A stretch of DNA of 23,557 bases from Dehalococcoidia bacterium. GTDB taxonomy: Bacteria > Chloroflexota > Dehalococcoidia > Dehalococcoidales > UBA1222. The notes under the pieces are model-generated. The model saw only the letters and a program-made list of their open reading frames with translations, did no database searches and was not told where the DNA came from. Shown piece after piece: positions 16,062 through 23,399 of the stretch. A program made the position numbers and the translations under genes. Positions within the stretch are counted from its first letter, which is position 1. The number at the start of each line of letters is the position of its first letter. The stretch lies in NCBI GenBank assembly GCA_009783135.1, contig WRHS01000011.1, positions 1-23,557 of the forward strand. Reading direction: 5' to 3'.

Positions 16062-16090
16062 ATTGTAGCACAATTTTCCGCGCATGCTAA
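16062..16090 (-). promoter_or_regulatory. Promoter of the CDF leader RNA
   Basis: On the minus strand TTAGCA (16090-16085) and TACAAT (16067-16062) are 17 nt apart, and TGC directly precedes the -10, giving an extended -10. Transcription should begin near 16055. Confidence 0.65.
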
Positions 16091-16178
16091 CAAATGCAAG
16101 GAGCAAAGCGAAATGCAATCTGCGCGAGCGGCTCTAAGATGACAAAAGGGGTGCAAAATGAAAAGCGGTAAGGGGAAA

Positions 16179-16646
16179 CTAGGACAATTCCTGCATGACC
16201 ATCTGGAGCACCTGCGGCACGGCAGCTTCAACAGATGGGGAAAGCCCAAGTCCGACCGCCGTATCCGCCGGTTCGCAGCCGATAATCACGACCTCTTCCG
16301 GATAGATGTTCAGCACGGCGGCGGTGGCCATAATGCGCTCCAAATCAGTTTCATGCATGGAAACGCTGAAGTCTGAAAGTCTGGGGCTGCGCATTAAAGC
16401 CTCTTTGTTAATTTTGAGACGATGCAGCCTGCCGGGCTCAGAGCCCGGCAGGCTGATAGCATCTACAAATACCACCTTGTGGTAGCCCTCAAGCTTGAGG
16501 GCACATTTGAAACCCGATATTCCGAAATCCGCCACATCAACACCGGGCGGCAATTCCACATTGTCCAGTTCTTCTGCGATGAGCGGCCCTAAACCGTCGT
16601 CTTTCTTCAGTTTATTGCCAACACCACATACCAGAATACGGGTCAC
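16179..16646 (-). CDS. [NiFe] hydrogenase maturation endopeptidase (HycI/HyaD family)
   Basis: This protease removes the C-terminal peptide of the large subunit after nickel insertion, closing the active site. The family landmarks are present: GVGNKLKKDDGLG at the start (Asp16 as nickel-sensing ligand), Asp62 in VFVDAI, and His98 in SMHETDL, the three metal-contact positions of the family. The length of 155 residues is standard. The start is GTG 16646, preceded by AAAGG; it lies 14 nt after the large-subunit stop, so it is the third gene of the operon. Its substrate should be the adjacent large subunit, whose cleavage motif is unusual. No promoter is seen between the genes. Confidence 0.92.
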   Translation of the reverse strand: MTRILVCGVGNKLKKDDGLGPLIAEELDNVELPPGVDVADFGISGFKCALKLEGYHKVVFVDAISLPGSEPGRLHRLKINKEALMRSPRLSDFSVSMHETDLERIMATAAVLNIYPEEVVIIGCEPADTAVGLGLSPSVEAAVPQVLQMVMQELS

Positions 16647-16660
16647 TCATTTAACCTTTC

Positions 16661-18481
16661 TTAGTGGCTATGGGAATGAGCATGACCTTCGTGAGTATGT
16701 GAGTGGTCATCTTTATGCTCCCACTGATGCAGCATTTCATCTGCATGCAGATGGTCGAGGTCACACTCGGTCAGCAGTCTCTCATCCGGGTTAAACACCT
16801 GTACGGTGCAGCCCAGGCATGGGTCGAAACTGCGAATAGTGCGCACGACATCAACGCCGTCGATTTCAGCGCCAATAGGCTCGGTTATATCAGAGCCGAT
16901 GATGGCAGCCTCATAAGGACCCGGGCGATCCAGCGCATCGCGTGGCGAAACGTTCCAAGCGGTGGGGGTAATAATCTGATAGCGATGAATCTTGCCATCA
17001 CGCATAACCACCCAGTGCGCTACGGCACCGCGCATACCCTCAGCCATACCGACACCGATGCCAGTCTTTGGTCTGCGGTACTCATTCCAAACTTTCGTTT
17101 CACCTTTTTTAATCAGGTCTAATGCCGCACCTACCATGCGATAGGCCAAGAAAGCTGAGTAGGCATGCCAGTATGCACGCGCTCTTACGCGCTCAATGGA
17201 GTTATTCGAGGTGGGGATTTTCCACTCCATAGTAACCTCACCGGGAACGCGGCAGCCAACAACCGTACCGGCCGGCAGGGTGAATTTGACGGAGGTGCCG
17301 GTGGACTCGGCTGCTTTCTTTGAAACAGCCTGAACGTACATTCTTGAAAGCGGGTTGGCCTGCAAAACATGAGTCTTGCCATCTACGCGGTTCTTCCAGT
17401 CGAGCCAGCGGGGAGTCTTAGCCCATGTATATTTACCGGCGAAATTCTTTTCCTTGCCGGCTACGGGCTTGGTGGACTCATTCCACGGATGGTCTTTTGT
17501 CAGCGGATTGCCGTTTGGATCCTTGGCAAAATCAGCTGAGACAGTATCGTTGTAGTATGAGTGGGTGACGGTTTCCTGAACACCAACGTTAATTTCTACC
17601 AGGTCGTTGGTGACAATCTTGCCGCCGATGACAACACCGGGGGTAACAAAACGCTTTTCGCCCCACTTGGACATATCGGCATATTTCGCGTTGTAAGCCG
17701 TCGGATCGTCATACACGCCATATGACAGGAAGTTGAAGGGGAATTCTCCAACCTTATCCAGTCCATTGGCTGAGAGGAAGTCAATCAGGTCGTCAAACGC
17801 CGGCACCAATTCCTTGGTAAAAGCGATGCCCTTGGCGAGATTGACATAAACAGACTCTATTTCCGGAATATTAACCGTGAGGGCAATACCGCCCGGAATG
17901 AAGTTGTTCTGATGCGGATGCTTGGCGCACAGTGTGGTGGCCATGTTGATACCATTCTTGGATGCCTCGAGACACTTAACCCAAAGGCTACCGGTTATGG
18001 GGTTGAGTGCCGTCATGATATCGCCAATTTTGTCATAGCCGTGGGCAGCAGCGCGGGGCGCAGGGGTAACCTTCGCCTTAGCCAACAGATCAGGATTTGA
18101 TTTGGCACAGATGGCCTCGGAATAATCCGGACCCTCAAGAATACCGCAGCCTAATGCACCGTCATAAACCTCTTCGGCCATGAGGGCCAGATTGCGCAGA
18201 CCGATGCCCAACGGGGGCGGAGGTGCGCCATAGGCCATATCAACCGCCAATACAGAGGCGGTGGCATGAGGCGTGGGACACACGCCGCAGCTGCGCTGAC
18301 CCAACCAAATGGCATCAGCAGGCTCACGTCCGACCAGAATATCCTCTAGTCCGCGGAACATGGTGGCATAAACGTGAGCGTCGGTATACTTCTTGGCGTC
18401 CAAATCAGCCTTGGCATTGACGCCCATGTGGCCTTCAATACGAGTGACTGGTTCAATGTTCAGTTCAGTAGATTTTCCCAT
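16661..18481 (-). CDS. [NiFe] hydrogenase large (catalytic) subunit
   Basis: The subunit holds the Ni-Fe(CN)2CO site that splits or makes H2. The N-terminal motif RSCGVCPTPH gives Cys65 and Cys68; the C-terminal motif DPCLGCTVQ gives Cys555 and Cys558. Both Cys pairs are intact. The sixth position of the cleavage motif is Gln561 and not His or Arg. After it 45 residues remain, longer than the usual tail of about 15, and the last 30 (577-606) contain 11 His (HSHTHEGHAHSHSH). Total length is 606. The ATG is one nucleotide after the small-subunit stop, with its RBS AGAGGAG inside the last small-subunit codons. The group is probably 1h-related, judged from the small subunit. The tail may bind nickel before insertion or not be cleaved at all. 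Confidence 0.95.
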   Translation of the reverse strand: MGKSTELNIEPVTRIEGHMGVNAKADLDAKKYTDAHVYATMFRGLEDILVGREPADAIWLGQRSCGVCPTPHATASVLAVDMAYGAPPPPLGIGLRNLALMAEEVYDGALGCGILEGPDYSEAICAKSNPDLLAKAKVTPAPRAAAHGYDKIGDIMTALNPITGSLWVKCLEASKNGINMATTLCAKHPHQNNFIPGGIALTVNIPEIESVYVNLAKGIAFTKELVPAFDDLIDFLSANGLDKVGEFPFNFLSYGVYDDPTAYNAKYADMSKWGEKRFVTPGVVIGGKIVTNDLVEINVGVQETVTHSYYNDTVSADFAKDPNGNPLTKDHPWNESTKPVAGKEKNFAGKYTWAKTPRWLDWKNRVDGKTHVLQANPLSRMYVQAVSKKAAESTGTSVKFTLPAGTVVGCRVPGEVTMEWKIPTSNNSIERVRARAYWHAYSAFLAYRMVGAALDLIKKGETKVWNEYRRPKTGIGVGMAEGMRGAVAHWVVMRDGKIHRYQIITPTAWNVSPRDALDRPGPYEAAIIGSDITEPIGAEIDGVDVVRTIRSFDPCLGCTVQVFNPDERLLTECDLDHLHADEMLHQWEHKDDHSHTHEGHAHSHSH

Positions 18482-18482
18482 T

Positions 18483-19436
18483 TTATAAGCTCCTCTTGTG
18501 GAATCTGTGGAGAGTGGCTTTTACCTTACCAATGTTATCCAGGATGCCCTCAACCACCCATGATTTGATAGGTGACTTCTGCAGGAACGGGGACATCGGT
18601 GGATCGGGGAAAGCCGGCTCCGTGCAGCCGATGCACGGGGAACCCGTCGAGGGACAGCCGCCCAGACCATTGGCGAAACCATAGCGCGGTACGCCGCAGT
18701 GGACGATGGGACCCTTGCAGCCGAGCAAACCCATACAATAAGGCTCACCATAGTGATGCGAGAATTTACCCTCAGCCAGGAAACCTGCTCTGGGGCAGAC
18801 ATGATGCGCCAATTCGCCATAAAGGAACTTGGGACGATTGACCTCGTCGAGTTCCGGCACTGAGGCGGCACCGCGGGCTACCAATACCAGATAAGCCAGA
18901 GCCTTGAGGGTGTTGTCGCCGGGTGTAGGACAACCGGGGACATTGATTACGGGCAAACCAAGCGTACTCTTGTAGCTTGCGCCAAGGAATTGACCCAGTC
19001 CCATGGCACCGGTAGGATTGGGTTTGCCGGCAGCTACACCGCCGTAAGCGGCGCAGGTACCAATGGCAACCATAGCGGCTGCTTTGCTCTTAAGAGCATT
19101 CACAACCTCGGTAACGGTGACGATTTTGCCGTGCATATCGCCGATACCGCAGAAGTAACCACCTGTTTTCTGAGCAAGTTTCTCATCCGGAATTGCGCCT
19201 TCAAGAACCACCACAAATGGATCCAGCTTGCCAGCTTTGGCAGCTTCAATCGGTGCCATAGCACTTTCGCCCCATGGCGCCATGATGGTCGGGTGGAAAG
19301 CAATGTTTACCCCACTGAGTTCCGGTAACACACCAGTAATCACGTCTGCTAAAGACGGATTGCTGGCACTGAGAAGAGCCACCGTATCACCGGTGCACCC
19401 TTGACCTTGCAACCAGATTACATTAATTGGCTGCAT
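18483..19436 (-). CDS. [NiFe] hydrogenase small (Fe-S) subunit, Asp-ligand type
   Basis: The small subunit carries electrons away from the Ni-Fe site by three Fe-S clusters. Proximal ligands are Cys14, Cys128 and Cys169, but the usual CTGC is CTGD, so Asp17 replaces the fourth Cys. Distal ligands are His211, Cys214, Cys234 and Cys240 (CMGLLGCKGP). Around the medial cluster there are four Cys (247, 261, 268, 271), so it may be [4Fe-4S] and not [3Fe-4S]. Asp in the proximal site and three [4Fe-4S] clusters are known from actinobacterial-type (group 1h) hydrogenases. There is no Tat signal and no C-terminal membrane helix, so the enzyme is cytoplasmic or needs another anchor. AAGGAGGAG precedes the ATG. 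It is the first gene of the operon. No electron-partner gene is in the window. Confidence 0.94.
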   Translation of the reverse strand: MQPINVIWLQGQGCTGDTVALLSASNPSLADVITGVLPELSGVNIAFHPTIMAPWGESAMAPIEAAKAGKLDPFVVVLEGAIPDEKLAQKTGGYFCGIGDMHGKIVTVTEVVNALKSKAAAMVAIGTCAAYGGVAAGKPNPTGAMGLGQFLGASYKSTLGLPVINVPGCPTPGDNTLKALAYLVLVARGAASVPELDEVNRPKFLYGELAHHVCPRAGFLAEGKFSHHYGEPYCMGLLGCKGPIVHCGVPRYGFANGLGGCPSTGSPCIGCTEPAFPDPPMSPFLQKSPIKSWVVEGILDNIGKVKATLHRFHKRSL

Positions 19437-19477
19437 CTTGTACTCCTCCTTCTGTTATTTTTTTTCATTCTCAAAAA

Positions 19478-19495
19478 TTGGCGCTCAATGGCCAA
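19478..19495. promoter_or_regulatory. Inverted repeat TTGGC-N8-GCCAA before the hydrogenase operon
   Basis: TTGGC (19478-19482) and GCCAA (19491-19495) are separated by 8 bp, about 42 bp before the small-subunit start. The spacing suits a dimeric regulator. No known regulator consensus is matched with confidence. Confidence 0.35.
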
Positions 19496-19524
19496 CTATT
19501 GCAAAATTTGAAGCTATTCGGCAT

Positions 19525-19550
19525 AAAAAAACACCCGCCAAAAGGGGTGC
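19525..19550 (-). terminator. Terminator after the 35-codon small ORF
   Basis: On the minus strand GCACCC pairs with GGGUGU (one G-U) and is followed by U's. It begins immediately after the stop codon of the small ORF and lies about 90 nt before the hydrogenase start, so it separates the two or attenuates read-through. Confidence 0.7.
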
Positions 19551-19658
19551 TTACATATTTTGATGTAACTCAATAGCAAATCCACCGACATGAGCGCCAT
19601 GAAAACTCATATTGCCTGTGCCGTAAAGATACTGAGCTTTAAGGATATAAAATGCCAT
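19551..19658 (-). CDS. Possible 35-residue small protein upstream of the hydrogenase
   Basis: The frame starts at ATG 19658 and reads MAFYILKAQYLYGTGN, then a His/Gly-rich part (FHGAHVGGF) to TAA at 19551. The terminator follows with no gap, which supports a real transcript end. Against it: AAAGGAAG is the best RBS but lies about 27 nt before the ATG, and the promoter is weak (TTGACA near 19707-19712 with a poor -10). It could be a leader peptide, a small metal-binding protein, a gene remnant or a non-coding RNA. I recognise no family. Confidence 0.4.
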   Translation of the reverse strand: MAFYILKAQYLYGTGNMSFHGAHVGGFAIELHQNM

Positions 19659-19830
19659 AGCTTTAAAATAATTGCTGATAAGGTAGCACTTCCTTTAAAT
19701 AAATGTCAACTATATCCCTTGTATTCCGGCGCAGGTATTTGTTCCTGACAACATGTGACAAAATAGTCAAATTAAGCTATCATTAGCCCGTCTGTTGCAT
19801 GCTGACAAAATTATTGTGACGGAGGAAGAA

Positions 19831-20067
19831 GTGGCGACTGAAAACAAAGAACGCAAGCATATCATCCTTGAAAAACCTCTCCCTGAGATTTTAGACGATA
19901 TAGAAACAAGTATTGAAGTATCCGAGAAAGCCGCCGCTGAAGCACGTCTGGCTGCGGTTGAGGCGCGCAAAGCCGGCGAGCAGGCAGCAGCCGATGTTAT
20001 GAAAAAAATCCGCACACTATTCCTCAAAATGACACAGGATATCACCGAGGAACTGGCCAAAAGTTAG
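19831..20067 (+). CDS. Small helical protein of unknown function
   Basis: A 78-residue protein from GTG 19831, with GGAGGAAG five to ten nucleotides upstream. GTG 19816 in the same frame is a possible but less well placed start. After a charged N-terminus (ATENKERKHIILEKPLPEIL) the sequence is a long Ala/Glu/Lys-rich helix (VSEKAAAEARLAAVEARKAG) with coiled-coil heptads, followed by a short amphipathic end. There is no signal peptide or membrane segment. It is divergent from the hydrogenase unit and upstream of dxs on the same strand, with 211 nt and a promoter-like element between. It may be a scaffold or nucleoid-type helper, but nothing identifies it. Confidence 0.65.
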   Translation: MATENKERKHIILEKPLPEILDDIETSIEVSEKAAAEARLAAVEARKAGEQAAADVMKKIRTLFLKMTQDITEELAKS

Positions 20068-20118
20068 CACTGGTCGGAACTACCCGTCAGCACAAATGAC
20101 GCATCCGCGTTATTTGTT

Positions 20119-20127
20119 TGGTATAAT
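20119..20127 (+). promoter_or_regulatory. Extended -10 promoter of dxs
   Basis: TGG directly followed by consensus TATAAT (20122-20127) forms an extended -10. No good -35 is seen. Transcription would start near 20134 and leave a leader of about 145 nt before dxs, which has no good Shine-Dalgarno sequence. Confidence 0.55.
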
Positions 20128-20278
20128 CGCGTAATATACAGGCGTCAACGACAAGATGCTAGGCGGCGCAGGATGCGCACTGCATGGCTATCACGAATGG
20201 TGCCGTATGAGAGTATTCAGAGCACAAGATATATGGATTGGACTGCAATAATAACTTGGATTAACCGCTAAGTATAAA

Positions 20279-22150
20279 ATGACAAAACTGCTAGATGGCA
20301 TAAACAGCCCTGCCGATATTAAGGAAATACCGGCGGCACAACTTCCGGCGCTGGCCGAGGAGTTGCGCCAGGATATGATTTCTATGGTTAAGGTTACCGG
20401 CGGGCATTTGGCCTCAAGCCTCGGGGCGGTGGAGTTGACCATTGCGCTGCATCGCGTTTTTGATGCACCAGCCGACAAGATTATTTGGGACGTGGGGCAT
20501 CAGGCTTATGCCCACAAAATGCTAACCGGGCGCCGTGAACAGTTTGCTACGCAGCGCCAGTATGGCGGGCTGTCGGGATTTCCGGCGCGCGACGAAAGCC
20601 CTTATGATTCCTTCGGTGCTGGTCATGCCAGCACCTCCATCTCGGCTGCACTGGGTATGGCCACTGCCCGTGACCTAAGCGGCGAGAGTTATCACATCAT
20701 CTCTGTCATAGGAGACGGTTCCATCGGCGGCGGCATGGCCCTGGAGGCGCTAAATAACACCGGTGCTTCAGGTACCAAAATTATAATTGTACTCAACGAC
20801 AACGGCATGTCCATATCTCCGACAGTGGGCGCTATTGCCAAGCTTCTGCGCAAGGTGCGCTTCAATCGGCGTTACTATCAGGCCAATGAGGGCAGCAAAC
20901 GCGTATTGCGCGCCATACCGCTGGGCAAACAGTTACTGAGGCTTGCAGGGAAGATAAAGCAAAGCATGAAAGGCTTTTTCATACACAACACACTGTGGGA
21001 GGACTTCGGGCTGGCGTATATGGGACCGATTGACGGGCACAACATAGCCGAATTGGAATCCGCCTTGAAGCAAGCGCGCTCATATGCGCATAAGGCCATA
21101 CTGGTGCACGTTGTGACTACCAAAGGGAGGGGATATGGTCCGGCAGAGGATGACGCCGTATGCTTTCACGGCATCGCACCAGAGGGCAGCGCTGCCAAAA
21201 GCGCCCCGTCATACAGTCAGGTGTTTGCACGCAGCACACTGGAAATGATGCGTCGCGATAAATCCATCGCCATAATCACCGCCGCCATGCCAGAGGGTAA
21301 CTGCCTTGAGCCCATACAACAGGAGTTCCCCAAGCGTGTTTTTGACGTGGGTATCTGTGAGCAGCACGCCGTCACATTCGCCGCAGGACTGGCGGCGCAG
21401 GGCATTAAGCCTATTGTTGCCATTTACTCCACCTTCTTGCAGCGCTCCCTTGACCAAATCATCCATGACGTGTGTTTGCAGAAGCTGCCCGTCACATTTG
21501 CCGTGGACCGAGGAGGGATTGTAGGCGACGACGGAAAAACGCATCAGGGTCTTTTCGATCTGTCGTACCTGCCGCTGGTGCCCGACATGGTGCTGGCGTC
21601 ACCCAAGGACGAAAATGAGTTGCATCATCTGTTATATACCGCCGTTTACAGCGGTCGTCCCATGGCAGTACGCTATGCCCGCGGTTGCGGTCTGGGCGTG
21701 CCTATGGACCAAGAGTTCCAGACCATTCCAATTGGAAGTGCCGAAATACTGCGCCGGGGGGCGCATGTAACGCTTGCGGGAATCGGAACCTGCGTAGCGA
21801 CGGCACTGGCAGCAGCCGAAATACTTGGCTCAAAGGGAATTGAGACCACCGTGGTCAATGCCCGTTTTGCCAGCCCTCTGGATTGCACCACCCTCACAGA
21901 GGCAGCCCGTGCCACCAAGAGGCTGGTGACCATAGAGGAAAATGTACTCAGGGGTGGTTTTGGCAGTGCCGTACTGGCCATGCTTGAGCAAGCCTCAATT
22001 GATGGGCTAAATGCGCACTGCATCGGCATACCGGACGAGTTTGTTGAGCACGGCACGCAGGCCATATTGCGCGCAAAATACGGCTTGGACGCACAAGGCA
22101 TAGCACGGCGCGTGCAGGCTTTATTCCCTGAGTTGGGTCTGTGTAAGTAA
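20279..22150 (+). CDS. dxs: 1-deoxy-D-xylulose-5-phosphate synthase
   Basis: The enzyme condenses pyruvate and glyceraldehyde 3-phosphate with thiamine diphosphate, the first step of the MEP route to isoprenoids (quinones, lipids). The length of 623 residues is typical. Recognised parts: DVGHQAYAHKMLTGRREQF near residue 70, the thiamine-Mg motif GDGSIGGGMALEALNN (near 148-163; most relatives have GDGALTGGMA), GHAST, and ICEQHAVTFAAGLAAQG in the pyrimidine-binding domain with the catalytic Glu. A transketolase C-terminal domain follows. The ATG 20279 has no strong RBS. The gene is followed 47 nt later by pgk on the same strand, so the two may be co-transcribed; both draw on glyceraldehyde 3-phosphate metabolism. 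Confidence 0.97.
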   Translation: MTKLLDGINSPADIKEIPAAQLPALAEELRQDMISMVKVTGGHLASSLGAVELTIALHRVFDAPADKIIWDVGHQAYAHKMLTGRREQFATQRQYGGLSGFPARDESPYDSFGAGHASTSISAALGMATARDLSGESYHIISVIGDGSIGGGMALEALNNTGASGTKIIIVLNDNGMSISPTVGAIAKLLRKVRFNRRYYQANEGSKRVLRAIPLGKQLLRLAGKIKQSMKGFFIHNTLWEDFGLAYMGPIDGHNIAELESALKQARSYAHKAILVHVVTTKGRGYGPAEDDAVCFHGIAPEGSAAKSAPSYSQVFARSTLEMMRRDKSIAIITAAMPEGNCLEPIQQEFPKRVFDVGICEQHAVTFAAGLAAQGIKPIVAIYSTFLQRSLDQIIHDVCLQKLPVTFAVDRGGIVGDDGKTHQGLFDLSYLPLVPDMVLASPKDENELHHLLYTAVYSGRPMAVRYARGCGLGVPMDQEFQTIPIGSAEILRRGAHVTLAGIGTCVATALAAAEILGSKGIETTVVNARFASPLDCTTLTEAARATKRLVTIEENVLRGGFGSAVLAMLEQASIDGLNAHCIGIPDEFVEHGTQAILRAKYGLDAQGIARRVQALFPELGLCK

Positions 22151-22197
22151 TTCAGGGTTTTTCAGCAGTCACAAATATTATATAAAGGCAGTGAAAG

Positions 22198-23379
22198 ATG
22201 GATAAAAAGACCGTTCGTGACGTCAGTATGTCAGGGAAAAAGGTTTTAACACGCGTTGATTTTAACGTTCCTTTGGACGTAAATAGCGGGAACATCACCG
22301 ACGACAGCCGCATTAAAGCAGCCGTACCCACTATAGACTATCTGCTTGACCATAATGCCAGCCTCATTTTGTGCTCCCATATGGGACGTCCGAAAGGCAA
22401 GGCCATTCCCGGGCTGAGCCTGCGCGGCGTGGCAGAACGCCTCTCCAGCATCCTGCGCCAGTCGGTAAGCTTTGTGCCTGAGTGCATCGGTCATGACGTG
22501 GAGGCGCGCGTTGCCGAACTTAAAAACGGCGAAATTTTGGTTCTGGAAAACCTGCGCTTTCATCCCGAGGAGGAACAAAACGACCCTGTGTTCTCCCAGA
22601 CCTTAGCCAAACTGGGTGACATCTATGTTGATGACGCTTTCGGCACGGCGCATCGTGCGCATGCGTCAATTGTCGGCGTAACGAAATTCCTGCCGTCAGT
22701 TGCCGGTCTGTTACTTGAGAAAGAAATTAACTCACTTGGAAAAGTGCTGCTCACGCCGGCGCGACCTTTCGGACTGCTGCTGGGAGGCGCCAAAATCAGC
22801 GACAAAGTGGCGCTCATCGAGAATATTCTGCCACGCGTGAACTACATAATCATCGGTGGCGGCATGGCCGCAACCTTCCTCAAGGCAAAAGGCTATGAGG
22901 TAGGGCAGTCACTTCTGGACAACGCCATTGATACAGCCTCCTATCTGATGCAAAAGGCAGAAGCGAACAACGTTAAGGTATTTTTGCCGGAGGACGTTGT
23001 GATTGCCGATGTCGGCCGCGATGACAACTGGGAAACAGTTTCCATTGCCGAGGTGCCGGCAAACAAACGCATCGTGGATATAGGGGCACTCACTGTGAGC
23101 AATTACACACGCATACTTGAGCGCTGCAAAACAGTTTTCTGGAACGGTCCCATAGGAGTATATGAGGTGCCGCAGTTTGCCGAGGGCACACGTGCTTTGG
23201 CACGCATTATCTCAAGCGTCAATGCCACCACCATCATCGGCGGCGGATCCACAGCGGAAATTGTCACCGGTATGAATCTCAACGGGCGTATGACTTTCGT
23301 TTCCACAGGCGGCGGTGCCGCCTTAAAATTCCTCAGCGGCGTAACACTGCCCGGTGTCGAAGCACTGCTGGATAACTAA
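22198..23379 (+). CDS. pgk: Phosphoglycerate kinase
   Basis: This glycolytic enzyme transfers phosphate between 1,3-bisphosphoglycerate and ADP. The 393-residue protein has the family motifs in order: RVDFNVPLD (residues about 18-26), SHMGRPKG (about 60-67), ENLRFHPEE, FGTAHRAHAS, LGGAKISDK (nucleotide domain), WNGPIGVYE and GGGSTAEIV near the C-terminus. The start ATG is preceded by AAAGG with about 9 nt spacing. It follows dxs closely and is followed 20 nt later by a phosphoglycerate mutase, so the two glycolytic steps are coupled genetically. Nothing unusual is seen in the protein. Confidence 0.98.
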   Translation: MDKKTVRDVSMSGKKVLTRVDFNVPLDVNSGNITDDSRIKAAVPTIDYLLDHNASLILCSHMGRPKGKAIPGLSLRGVAERLSSILRQSVSFVPECIGHDVEARVAELKNGEILVLENLRFHPEEEQNDPVFSQTLAKLGDIYVDDAFGTAHRAHASIVGVTKFLPSVAGLLLEKEINSLGKVLLTPARPFGLLLGGAKISDKVALIENILPRVNYIIIGGGMAATFLKAKGYEVGQSLLDNAIDTASYLMQKAEANNVKVFLPEDVVIADVGRDDNWETVSIAEVPANKRIVDIGALTVSNYTRILERCKTVFWNGPIGVYEVPQFAEGTRALARIISSVNATTIIGGGSTAEIVTGMNLNGRMTFVSTGGGAALKFLSGVTLPGVEALLDN

Positions 23380-23399
23380 GCCGCAAAAAGGAGAGGTTT

